From NCBI GenBank assembly GCA_002343985.1, contig DDTB01000030.1:63001-127000 (forward strand): a stretch of 64,000 bases of DNA, read 5' to 3'. Below are positions 8,998-16,980 of this stretch, piece after piece; within the stretch, counting starts at the first letter, position 1; each line of letters opens with the position of its first letter. This stretch comes from Chitinophagaceae bacterium UBA2375. GTDB lineage: Bacteria; Bacteroidota; Bacteroidia; Chitinophagales; Chitinophagaceae. The translations under genes and the position numbers were made by a program. The notes below the pieces were generated by a model. The model saw nothing but the letters and a program-made list of their open reading frames with translations, was not told the DNA's origin and made no database searches.

Positions 8998-10101
8998 TTA
9001 TTGTTTGGCGGATTTCCGGATCATATTGATAAAATCATCAAACAGGTAGCGGCTGTCGTGCGGGCCCGGCGTGGCTTCCGGATGGTATTGCACGGAGAAT
9101 GCCGGTTTGTTGATCAGCCTGATGCCTTCGATGCTCTCATCATTCAGGTTTACATGTGTGACTTCTACATGTGGATTGGCGCGCACCGCTTCGGGATCAA
9201 CGCCAAAGCCATGGTTTTGCGTGGTGATTTCAGACCTGCCGGTCACCAGGTTTTTCACCGGGTGGTTTAAGCCCCGGTGGCCATGGTGCATTTTAAATGT
9301 GGGGATATCATTGGCAAGTGCCAGCAACTGGTGGCCCAGGCAAATGCCAAATAAAGGTTTGCCCTCCTCCAATATTTTCCTGACCGTTTCTATGGCATAA
9401 TCCATCGGCGCCGGGTCACCCGGGCCATTGCTGATGAAAAAACCGTCTGGCTGAAACGACAATAACGTTTCATAGTTTGTACGTGCCGGGAACACTTTAA
9501 CATGCGCGCCCCTTTCCACCAGGCAATGCAGGATATTTTTCTTCACGCCAAAATCAAGTACCGCGATGCGGATACCCGATGATGGGTCGCCCAATTCGTA
9601 TGGCTCTTTGGTGCTCACGGAGGAAGCCAGCTCCAGTCCGTGCATGGAAGGCACTTCGGATAGAATCTGCTGCAGCTTTTGCACGTCTGTTTCATCAGAT
9701 GACACCACACAATTCATGGCACCACGGTTACGGATATGCGAAACCAGCGCCCGCGTATCAATTCCGTCAATTGCCACTACCTGTTCTTCTACAAAATAAT
9801 CCTGCAGGGAACCGGTTGCCATAAACCGGCTGTATTGTGCGTCAAAATTCCGGCCAATGACCGCCCTTACCTTCGCGCCGCCACTTTCCACATCCGTAGG
9901 GCGTACACCGTAATTACCTACATGCACCGCATTCATGATCAGTACCTGGCCAAAATAGCTTGGATCGGTAAACACTTCCTGGTAACCGGTCATTCCCGTA
10001 TTAAAGCAAATTTCACCGGTGGCGGTTCCGGTTTTACCAAAAGCGCGGCCCTTCATCAGGGTGCCGTCTTCCAATAACAAAATCGCAGGAGTATGTGGCA
10101 T
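8998..10101 (-). CDS. carA: Carbamoyl-phosphate synthase small (glutaminase) subunit
   Basis: A 367-residue subunit that hydrolyses glutamine and passes ammonia to CarB for carbamoyl phosphate, feeding arginine and pyrimidine synthesis. The N-terminal domain contains GEICFNTGMTGYQEVFTDP. The C-terminal class I glutamine amidotransferase domain has LFGICLGHQLLA (nucleophile Cys), SNGPGDP and VQYHPEATPGPHDS (His and Glu of the triad). No carB is in the window. carA lies downstream of rplQ but is separated from it by an intrinsic terminator, so it probably has its own promoter in the 68 nt between; no exact -7 box is visible there. Confidence 0.96.
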   Translation of the reverse strand: MPHTPAILLLEDGTLMKGRAFGKTGTATGEICFNTGMTGYQEVFTDPSYFGQVLIMNAVHVGNYGVRPTDVESGGAKVRAVIGRNFDAQYSRFMATGSLQDYFVEEQVVAIDGIDTRALVSHIRNRGAMNCVVSSDETDVQKLQQILSEVPSMHGLELASSVSTKEPYELGDPSSGIRIAVLDFGVKKNILHCLVERGAHVKVFPARTNYETLLSFQPDGFFISNGPGDPAPMDYAIETVRKILEEGKPLFGICLGHQLLALANDIPTFKMHHGHRGLNHPVKNLVTGRSEITTQNHGFGVDPEAVRANPHVEVTHVNLNDESIEGIRLINKPAFSVQYHPEATPGPHDSRYLFDDFINMIRKSAKQ

Positions 10102-10163
10102 GGTATATATCTATGATTGGTTTTACAAAGAAAGCAAATGAACGCAACCCAAAAAAAACAAGC

Positions 10164-10195
10164 ATAAAAAAACCCCGAAAAAATATCCGGGGTTT
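10164..10195 (-). terminator. Intrinsic terminator of the rplQ operon
   Basis: Inverted repeat AAACCCCG (10170-10177) / CGGGGTTT (10188-10195), followed on the minus strand by a run of T residues. It is 24 nt downstream of the rplQ stop and separates the ribosomal operon from carA. Confidence 0.85.
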
Positions 10196-10219
10196 ATATT
10201 ACAAATTAAATGTTCATGA

Positions 10220-10738
10220 TTAAGCTTCGCTTTTTTCTTCAGTGCCTTCGGCAGATGTTGATTCAGCGTTTTCAGCAGCATCGGCGGCAGCTTTTTTCTT
10301 ACCACCTGAACGGCGTGTTTTCTTGGCCGGTTCAGCGGCAGCAGTGGCGGTTTTACCGTACACTTCGTTGAAGTCAACCAGTTCAATCATCGCCATTTCG
10401 GCGTTATCACCGATACGGGCACCCAGCTTGATGATGCGCGTGTAACCTCCGGGGCGGCCAGCCACTTTAGGAGCCACATTGGTAAAGAGTTCCTTAACGG
10501 CTTCCTTATTGTTCAGGTAGCTGAACACAACACGGTGGTTGTGCATAATCGCTTCCTTGCTGTCGTTCTTTTTGGTTTTGGTGATCAGTGGCTCGATATA
10601 CGTGCGCAGCGCCTTGGCCTTAGCCAGCGTGGTGCTGATGCGCTTGTATGTAATTAACTGCGAGCCCAGGTTTGCCAGCATCGCTTTGCGGTGTGAGGCC
10701 GTCCTGCCCAGATTGTTTTTTTTGTTACCGTGGTTCAT
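10220..10738 (-). CDS. rplQ: 50S ribosomal protein L17
   Basis: The N-terminal ~115 residues are canonical L17: MNHGNKKNNLGRTASHRKAM, then LRTYIEPLITKTKK, and a GGYTRIIKLGARIGDNAEMAMIELVD core. The total of 172 residues exceeds the ~120-130 of the Escherichia coli type because of a C-terminal tail of about 50 residues rich in Ala, Lys and Glu (KKTRRSGGKKKAAAD onward); such tails are common in Bacteroidota L17. It is the last gene of the infA-rplQ operon and is followed by a strong terminator. The 180-nt spacer to rpoA carries a heptamer tandem repeat. Confidence 0.97.
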   Translation of the reverse strand: MNHGNKKNNLGRTASHRKAMLANLGSQLITYKRISTTLAKAKALRTYIEPLITKTKKNDSKEAIMHNHRVVFSYLNNKEAVKELFTNVAPKVAGRPGGYTRIIKLGARIGDNAEMAMIELVDFNEVYGKTATAAAEPAKKTRRSGGKKKAAADAAENAESTSAEGTEEKSEA

Positions 10739-10803
10739 GACATTTGTTTTTATTCGCCTGTACCGTGTCAGGAATTACAGGCTACGTGTTAAAATATAAT
10801 TTG

Positions 10804-10845
10804 TGATGTATGATGTATGATGTATGATGTATGATGTGTGATGTG
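10804..10845. repeat. Heptanucleotide tandem repeat, six copies of TGATGTR
   Basis: Four copies of TGATGTA (10804-10831) are followed by two of TGATGTG (10832-10845), then a diverged TGATTGG. The array lies in the rpoA-rplQ spacer. Downstream, around 10890-10915, ATCATACATT-like sequence is partly complementary to it. A 7-bp period outside a reading frame suggests slippage or a dispersed palindromic element rather than coding use. Confidence 0.9.
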
Positions 10846-10918
10846 TGATTGGTAAAAACTTTTTGTTCTTTTCAACCATGATATCTTCAAATCATAATTC
10901 ATCGATCATACATTCAAC

Positions 10919-11914
10919 TTACTCATCATCCAGTTTCAACTTGCTCAGGTCCATGCCAAAGCTCAGGCCGCGCTCGTGCAGTACCTGCTCGATTTCGCTG
11001 AGTGATTTCTGGCCGAAGTTGCGGAATTTCATCAGGTCTTCCTGCTCGTACTGAACCAGTTCGCTCAGGGAGTTGATCTTGGCCGCTTTCAGGCAGTTGA
11101 AGGCGCGAACCGACAAGTCGAGGTCTTCCAGTGGCGTCTTGAGCATCTTGCGCAATTGCAGGGTTTGCTCATCTACCAGGTCTTCCTTCTTATCTTCTTT
11201 TGTATCGAAAGTGATGTTTTCATCAGTGATGATCATCAGGTGCTGGATCAGGATACGGCTGGCTTGCTTCACGGCTTCTTCAGGGTGAATGGTACCATCT
11301 GTTACCACATCCATGATCAGTTTTTCGAAGTCGGTGCGCTGTTCCACACGCGTATTCTCGATCAGGTATTTAACATTCTTGATCGGGGTGAAGATAGCAT
11401 CCAGCGGAATGTAACCGAAATGCGTATTCTTTTCGCGGTGTTCTTCAGCGGGTACATAACCACGGCCCTTACCAACCGTAATCTCGATGTCGAGTTTAGC
11501 GCTTGGGTCGAGGGTGCAGATATGCAAATCCGGGTTCATCACCTGGAACGCAGGAGAAGCTTCTCCGATCATTCCGGCAGTGAATTCAGTTTTATTTTTG
11601 ATAGACAGGCTGATTTTCTCTGTGCTGACTTCATGGTCAACTTTGAGTTTGAAGCGAACCTGTTTCAGGTTGAGGATGATATCGGTCACGTCCTCGGTGA
11701 TGCCTTTGATGGTAGCGAATTCATGATCCGCGCCGGCGATATTGATTCCAATGATGGCGTAACCTTCAAGAGAGCTCAGGAGCACCCTGCGAAGGGCATT
11801 GCCGATCGTAACACCAAATCCTGGTTCCAGCGGGCGGAACTCGAACTGGGCTTCGAAATCGGTGGCTTTTTGCAAAACGATTTTATCGGGTTTGACAAAA
11901 TTTAAAATGGCCAT
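10919..11914 (-). CDS. rpoA: RNA polymerase subunit alpha
   Basis: A 331-residue alpha subunit. The N-terminal domain (about 1-230) contains the dimerisation and assembly segment GFGVTIGNALRRVLLSSLEGYAI and the later YIPLDAIFTPIKNVKYLIEN. A linker with acidic and Lys residues (TKEDKKEDLVDEQ) follows, then the helical C-terminal domain with ALKAAKINSLSEL-type (here NCLKAAKINSLSELVQYEQ) and FGQKSLSEIEQVL motifs that contact UP elements and activators. Gene order rpsD-rpoA-rplQ is the usual one. The spacer to rplQ is unusually long (180 nt). Confidence 0.98.
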   Translation of the reverse strand: MAILNFVKPDKIVLQKATDFEAQFEFRPLEPGFGVTIGNALRRVLLSSLEGYAIIGINIAGADHEFATIKGITEDVTDIILNLKQVRFKLKVDHEVSTEKISLSIKNKTEFTAGMIGEASPAFQVMNPDLHICTLDPSAKLDIEITVGKGRGYVPAEEHREKNTHFGYIPLDAIFTPIKNVKYLIENTRVEQRTDFEKLIMDVVTDGTIHPEEAVKQASRILIQHLMIITDENITFDTKEDKKEDLVDEQTLQLRKMLKTPLEDLDLSVRAFNCLKAAKINSLSELVQYEQEDLMKFRNFGQKSLSEIEQVLHERGLSFGMDLSKLKLDDE

Positions 11915-11979
11915 TGGGTATGTTATTGATTTTTGTAAACAATGTTTAGCGATCGGTGCATGTGCAATCAGTAATCAGA

Positions 11980-12585
11980 TTACTTACTGTACAATTCCAC
12001 GATGAGTTGCTCCTTGATGTTTTCAGGAACGCTTTCCCTTTCTGGATAAGCGATAAAGGTACCTTTCATCTCGGCCTCATTCCAATCAAGCCAGCTAAAC
12101 TTAGGGTTCTTACCCTTAACATTGCTGGTGATGGCGCTATTGGCTGCACTTTTATTTTTCAAACTGATAACATCGCCCTGCTTGCAACTGTAAGAAGGGA
12201 TGTTGATCACTTCACCATTTACAGTAACGTGCTTATGGCTCACTAACTGGCGGGCAGCCTGGCGGCTGGGCGCAATGCCCATACGGTATACTACGTTGTC
12301 GAGGCGGGCTTCCAGGAGTTTGATCAGGTTTTCACCGGTAACACCCTTGCGGCGGGCAGCCTCGTCGAATGTTTTACGGAATTGCTTCTCAAGCAGGCCA
12401 TATGTGTATTTGGCTTTCTGCTTTTCTTTCAGCTGGATTCCATACTCGCTCAGCGTCTTGCGCTTCTTGCTTGCGCCATGCTGACCGGGAGGGTTGCTGT
12501 TTTTGGTTAACCACTTGCCATTGCCGGTGATCAGTTCACCAAAGCGGCGGGAAATCTTTGTTGTTGGTCCGATGTAACGTGCCAT
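11980..12585 (-). CDS. rpsD: 30S ribosomal protein S4
   Basis: A 201-residue S4 that begins MARYIGPTTKISRRFG and has KRKTLSEYGIQLKEKQK followed by the S4 RNA-binding domain (RLDNVVYRMGIAPSRQAARQL, VSHKHVTVNGEVINIPSY). S4 nucleates 30S assembly by binding 16S rRNA and in E. coli also represses the alpha operon. Length and start fit the family. The 155-nt spacer between rpsK and rpsD contains alternative hairpins and is a possible site for such feedback (inference). Confidence 0.97.
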   Translation of the reverse strand: MARYIGPTTKISRRFGELITGNGKWLTKNSNPPGQHGASKKRKTLSEYGIQLKEKQKAKYTYGLLEKQFRKTFDEAARRKGVTGENLIKLLEARLDNVVYRMGIAPSRQAARQLVSHKHVTVNGEVINIPSYSCKQGDVISLKNKSAANSAITSNVKGKNPKFSWLDWNEAEMKGTFIAYPERESVPENIKEQLIVELYSK

Positions 12586-12684
12586 GTGTGTTTAATGATG
12601 CGATTTTTTTTACAATGAATGCGCTGATCAGTAAAAAATCGGAAAAAATAAATCAGGCATCCTATTTATTTGATTTGTTGGTTA

Positions 12685-12716
12685 GGCCTGGTAAACTGGC
12701 TTTATGCAGCCAGGCC
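12685..12716 (-). promoter_or_regulatory. Alternative hairpins in the rpsK-rpsD spacer
   Basis: In the sense (minus) orientation GGCCTGG can pair with CCAGGCC (12685-12691 with 12710-12716). The CTGG within the first arm is also part of CTGGCT, which can pair with AGCCAG inside the loop. The two pairings share bases and so are largely exclusive. There is no T-tract, so this is not an ordinary terminator. Confidence 0.4.
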
Positions 12717-12740
12717 CTGCAACAAAAATGCATGCGATTA

Positions 12741-13154
12741 TTATACGCGGCGCTTTTTGGGTGGACGGCAACCGTTGTGCGGTAAAGGCGTAACGTCTTT
12801 AATCATCACGATTTCGATACCGTTTTGTGACAAAGAACGGATCGCGCCTTCGCGGCCGCTACCTGGGCCTTTCACATATACGTCTACTTTTTTCAGGCCT
12901 GCGTCTACAGCCACTTTTGCAGCGTCAGCTCCTGCCATCTGAGCGGCGTATGGAGTGTTTTTCTTGCTGCCCTTGAAGCCCATTTTACCGGCAGATGACC
13001 AGGAAATAACCTGTCCCTGCTTATTGGTGAGGCTGATGATGATGTTGTTGAAACTGGCGGTGATATGCGCATCCCCGTAGCTGTCAACCTTTACAATCCT
13101 TTTTTTGGAAGCGGCTTTCGCGCTTAATCCTTTTTGGCCTTGTGCTTTTGCCAT
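12741..13154 (-). CDS. rpsK: 30S ribosomal protein S11
   Basis: A 137-residue S11 with a basic N-terminal extension (MAKAQGQKGLSAKAASKKR), then the core motifs GDAHITASFNNIIISLTNKQG, KGSKKNTPYAAQMAGADAA and a C-terminal KDVTPLPHNGCRPPKKRRV. S11 sits on the 30S platform near the mRNA exit channel. The N-terminal start is the only Met before the core. It lies between rpsM (154-nt spacer) and rpsD (155-nt spacer). Both spacers are long for this operon and contain predicted stems. Confidence 0.97.
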   Translation of the reverse strand: MAKAQGQKGLSAKAASKKRIVKVDSYGDAHITASFNNIIISLTNKQGQVISWSSAGKMGFKGSKKNTPYAAQMAGADAAKVAVDAGLKKVDVYVKGPGSGREGAIRSLSQNGIEIVMIKDVTPLPHNGCRPPKKRRV

Positions 13155-13201
13155 GATTTGTTGAATAGGTAATCGTTAAAAAATAATCCGGCGAACCAGA
13201 C

Positions 13202-13294
13202 CTGAACCCTCCCTCCAGCCGACTCATGCTATCCGGCGCAGGTTCAGAAAATACCGAGTCGTTATACACACAAATACCGGGTCATAGAACCCGG
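13202..13294 (-). promoter_or_regulatory. Structured spacer between rpsM and rpsK
   Basis: The 154-nt spacer (13155-13308) contains two perfect stems: CCGGGT/ACCCGG (13277-13282 with 13289-13294, 6-nt loop) just after the rpsM stop, and CTGAACC/GGTTCAG (13202-13208 with 13241-13247) enclosing a smaller GCCG/CGGC stem. Neither is followed by a clear T-tract. Possible attenuator or ribosomal-protein binding site; function is inferred only from structure and position. Confidence 0.4.
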
Positions 13295-13308
13295 CATCTG
13301 TTATGATA

Positions 13309-13689
13309 TTACTTCTTAGTTGCTTTCTTCTTACCGGCAACCGTTTTACGCTTTCCTTTGCGTGTACGGCTGTTGGTACGTGTACGCTGTCCGCGCACCG
13401 GCAATCCTTTACGATGGCGAAGGCCACGGTAGCAGGCGATATCCAGCAAGCGCTTGATATTCATTTGTACTTCACTACGCAGGGCGCCTTCGGTTTTGAA
13501 CTCGCTGTTGATGATATTCCTGATGGCAGTTTGCTCATCATCATTCCACTGGTTCACTTTCTTATTCACATCAATACCTGCCTTGTCCAGGATGTAACGG
13601 GCAGTGGAACGTCCAATTCCGAAGATATAGGTCAGTCCAACCTCTCCCCTTTTGTTTTTTGGTAAATCAATACCGGCAATACGAGCCAT
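13309..13689 (-). CDS. rpsM: 30S ribosomal protein S13
   Basis: A 126-residue S13: MARIAGIDLPKNKRGEVGL, YIFGIGRSTARYILDKAGID, and the basic C-terminal tail RGLRHRKGLPVRGQRTRTNS followed by a Lys-rich extension. S13 binds the 30S head and contacts S19 and the P-site tRNA. It is 45 nt downstream of rpmJ, in the usual order rpmJ-rpsM-rpsK. A hairpin follows within the spacer to rpsK. Confidence 0.97.
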   Translation of the reverse strand: MARIAGIDLPKNKRGEVGLTYIFGIGRSTARYILDKAGIDVNKKVNQWNDDEQTAIRNIINSEFKTEGALRSEVQMNIKRLLDIACYRGLRHRKGLPVRGQRTRTNSRTRKGKRKTVAGKKKATKK

Positions 13690-13734
13690 AGTAATTAAAT
13701 ATGAGTTGTTTTGTTATTCAAGTTTACACGACAA

Positions 13735-13851
13735 TTAACCCTGCTTTTGCTTGTAGCGGGGGTTCTTCTTGTTGATCACGTACAGGCGGCCTTTCCTCCT
13801 GACGATCTTGCAATCGGCACTGCGTTTCTTGATTGAAGCTCTTACCTTCAT
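13735..13851 (-). CDS. rpmJ: 50S ribosomal protein L36
   Basis: A 38-codon gene between infA and rpsM, translating as MKVRASIKKRSADCKIVRR followed by KGRLYVINKKNPRYKQKQG. This is the standard short L36. Its zinc-ribbon ligands look reduced: one Cys (in SADCKIV) is visible, whereas the canonical C+ form has three Cys and a His, so this is a zinc-independent C- type. Size, position (49 nt after infA, 45 nt before rpsM) and sequence leave little doubt. Confidence 0.95.
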   Translation of the reverse strand: MKVRASIKKRSADCKIVRRKGRLYVINKKNPRYKQKQG

Positions 13852-13900
13852 TGTAATGGTTTTTTATGGTTTACGGGTCGAATGGTCGCCCCTTCTTCTC

Positions 13901-14119
13901 TTATTTATACCGGAAAATAATCCTTCCCCTGGTCAGGTCGTACGGACTCATCTCCACACCCACTTTATCGCCCGGCAGGATACGGATGTAATGCATGCGC
14001 ATTTTCCCGGAGATCGTAGCCAGGATTTCATGACCATTTTCTAACTTCACCTTAAACATGGCGTTACTGAGCGCCTCGATAATGGTTCCGTCTTGTTTAA
14101 TGAGCGATTGTTTAGCCAT
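13901..14119 (-). CDS. infA: Translation initiation factor IF-1
   Basis: A 72-residue single S1/OB-fold protein: MAKQSLIKQDGTIIEALSN, AMFKVKLENGHEILATISGKMR, then YIRILPGDKVGVEMSPYDLTRGRI. It binds the 30S A site during initiation. It heads the operon infA-rpmJ-rpsM-rpsK-rpsD-rpoA-rplQ. Upstream there is no secY or map gene, only a promoter region shared with a divergent lipoprotein, so this operon begins at infA here. An exact -7 box lies 13 nt before its start codon. Confidence 0.97.
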   Translation of the reverse strand: MAKQSLIKQDGTIIEALSNAMFKVKLENGHEILATISGKMRMHYIRILPGDKVGVEMSPYDLTRGRIIFRYK

Positions 14120-14132
14120 AAAATTGGGAGCG

Positions 14133-14166
14133 CAAAGATAAGAGAAAAAAAATAATTATTGTCCAA
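14133..14166 (-). promoter_or_regulatory. Promoter of the infA-rplQ operon
   Basis: The minus strand carries TATCTTTG (14133-14140), an exact match to the Bacteroidota -7 box TAnnTTTG, and a TTG (14164-14166) 23 nt upstream fitting the -33 element. The box is 13 nt from the infA start codon, implying a very short leader. Confidence 0.65.
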
Positions 14167-14202
14167 AAAATAAGATATTGTGTATCAAACCTTACAATTA
14201 AC

Positions 14203-14868
14203 ATGAAAAAGCTATTCTTTCCAGCCTGTATTTTGGCCTTTGGATTGGCAGCCTGCAGCAAGGACGATCCTGCCCCAGCCGCTGATAAGTACATGACAAT
14301 CAGCACAAACAGCCGGTGGATATACGATGTAACCACCGATCCCGGCACAGCCGGCGCCAGCACTTTCCAGGATACCGTTACCGTAAGCCCTACGGATACC
14401 AGTATCAATGGAAGGTCGTACCGGATCTTTACCCATTCCGGCGGAGGTTCTGATTATTACCATATCAGCGGGAGCGACTATTACCGCTTCCAGCAAGCCT
14501 CCGGCGGTGGACTTGACCTCTCTATTGAGGAACTGTACCTGAAAGACAATGCAGCCGTAGGCGCTAATTGGTCGCAAACAGTAAACGTGCCTGTTACCGG
14601 AGTGGGTACCCTCCCCGTGACCTTAACCAACAGCATCCTTGAAAAAGGCAATAGTAAAGTGGTAAATGGCGTAACGTATAACAATGTCATCGCCGTAAAA
14701 ACCGATATCACCGTAACCGGACTTCCCCCGGGTACTATCACATCAAATATCAGGAGCTATTACGCCCCGGTTGTTGGATTGATCCAGGGCGATTACCAAG
14801 TGTCCATCCCGCTGGCCAGCGTCGATATCAACACACAAACCCTGCTGAAATCGGCGGATATCCGTTAA
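14203..14868 (+). CDS. Lipoprotein of unknown function
   Basis: A 221-residue protein with a lipoprotein signal peptide: MKKLFFPACILAFGLAACSK, where LAAC is the lipobox and the lipidated Cys is followed by SKDDPAPAADKY. The acidic residues after the Cys fit the surface-export signal of Bacteroidota lipoproteins (inference). The rest is beta-rich, with Ser/Thr/Gly-rich strands and no catalytic motif that I recognise. It is monocistronic, divergent from infA and followed by a strong terminator. Its presence next to infA is where secY/map would be expected in many relatives. Confidence 0.75.
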   Translation: MKKLFFPACILAFGLAACSKDDPAPAADKYMTISTNSRWIYDVTTDPGTAGASTFQDTVTVSPTDTSINGRSYRIFTHSGGGSDYYHISGSDYYRFQQASGGGLDLSIEELYLKDNAAVGANWSQTVNVPVTGVGTLPVTLTNSILEKGNSKVVNGVTYNNVIAVKTDITVTGLPPGTITSNIRSYYAPVVGLIQGDYQVSIPLASVDINTQTLLKSADIR

Positions 14869-14902
14869 ACTTTTCGAGAGAATACAGGTCTAACCTTAAT
14901 GG

Positions 14903-14935
14903 AACAGGCATCCCTAAAGATGCCTGTTTTATATT
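14903..14935 (+). terminator. Intrinsic terminator of the lipoprotein gene
   Basis: Perfect stem AACAGGCATC (14903-14912) / GATGCCTGTT (14919-14928) with a 6-nt loop, followed by TTTATATTTTA on the plus strand. It lies 34 nt after the lipoprotein stop and just before the convergent OmpA-family gene. Confidence 0.85.
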
Positions 14936-14949
14936 TTATAAATTGATTA

Positions 14950-15663
14950 TCAGTCCATTATCTTCACTTCCGTACGCCTGTTCTGGGCCCTCCCTTCTTC
15001 GGTTTTATTGTCGGCAACCGGTTGCGTCATTCCATAGCCCCTGGCCGTTAGCCGCTCCTGGGAAATACCCTTTGCAATCAGGTACGACATCACTGATTGG
15101 GCCCTCTCCTGCGACAAAACCATATTGGCAGCCGGTTTACCCACATTATCGGTATGACCGCCAATCTCAATCTTTACATCATCCTTTCTGTTCAGGAAAG
15201 CCACCAACTCATCCAATACCGTATAAGATTCAGGCTCCAGCGTAGCTTTACCGGTTTCGAAATTACAATCTTCCAACACAAAGGTTTTGGCAGGCAAAAA
15301 CTGGATATTCACTTTAAATGCGTCTTTGTAATAGGCATTGCCTGTAAGTGCAGGGATGTTCAGTAGATTGTAACTGGTAGAATCTTTAAATCCAAGGATG
15401 AAAATTTCGTACTCATCCCCTGCCGGAAGCCTGATGCTGAATTTTCCCTGCTCGCTTGAAATACCCTGGTATTCGCGCTGGTTAAGTTTGCTTTTGAAAA
15501 CAATGATCTCATTATTCAGCGGGTTCTTTTTAAAATCGGTGATCGACACATCCACGGGTGCGTCTTTGGGGATGCTGGCATTTTGCACAGGGGATTCCTG
15601 TTGCGCTAAACCAAAAAAGGGCAGCAAAAAGAGAAAAAAACTAAAGAATCGCTTGCGGTTCAT
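14950..15663 (-). CDS. OmpA-family outer-membrane/peptidoglycan-binding protein
   Basis: A 237-residue protein with a signal peptide (MNRKRFFSFFLFLLPFFGLA). The start at 15663 is chosen because the signal peptide begins there; a longer in-frame ATG at 15756 would bury it and overlap the tgt stop. After a beta-rich CarboxypepD-like middle (VDVSITDFKKNPL, YEIFILGFKDS), residues ~135-237 form an OmpA C-terminal domain: NFETGKATLEPESYTVLDEL, GGHTDNVGK, SQERAQSVMSYLIAKGI and AQNRRTEVKI, which binds peptidoglycan. It is 89 nt downstream of tgt. Confidence 0.88.
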   Translation of the reverse strand: MNRKRFFSFFLFLLPFFGLAQQESPVQNASIPKDAPVDVSITDFKKNPLNNEIIVFKSKLNQREYQGISSEQGKFSIRLPAGDEYEIFILGFKDSTSYNLLNIPALTGNAYYKDAFKVNIQFLPAKTFVLEDCNFETGKATLEPESYTVLDELVAFLNRKDDVKIEIGGHTDNVGKPAANMVLSQERAQSVMSYLIAKGISQERLTARGYGMTQPVADNKTEEGRAQNRRTEVKIMD

Positions 15664-15752
15664 ATCATAAATAATTATTGAGGGTGAAGGTAATATATTC
15701 CACAAATTTCGGGCCGGGCAAATGTTAAATCTCAGAACGGGGAACTTTTGCC

Positions 15753-16892
<1,140 letters not shown>

Positions 16893-16912
16893 GATGGTAT
16901 GATTCGGGGGCG

Positions 16913-16920
16913 CAAAGATA
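16913..16920 (-). promoter_or_regulatory. -7 promoter box of tgt
   Basis: Minus-strand TATCTTTG, an exact TAnnTTTG match 20 nt before the tgt start chosen here. It supports the start at 16892, because the upstream part of the open frame would lie beyond the promoter. No clear -33 TTG at the usual distance. Confidence 0.5.
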
Positions 16921-16967
16921 ATCCTTAATTTAATCAGGGATGATATGCGGCACAAAGCGCTATACCG

Positions 16968-16975
16968 TATTTTTG
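16968..16975 (+). promoter_or_regulatory. -7 promoter box of the glycosyltransferase gene
   Basis: TATTTTTG is an exact TAnnTTTG match ending 5 nt before the ATG at 16981. If used, transcription would start at or next to the start codon, so the message would be leaderless. No -33 TTG is evident. Confidence 0.4.
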
Positions 16976-16980
16976 CGGCG

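Noticed and set aside
11971..11983. GTAATC-A-GATTAC palindrome over the rpsD stop codon
   Set aside because: Short and partly coding; expected by chance in AT-rich sequence.
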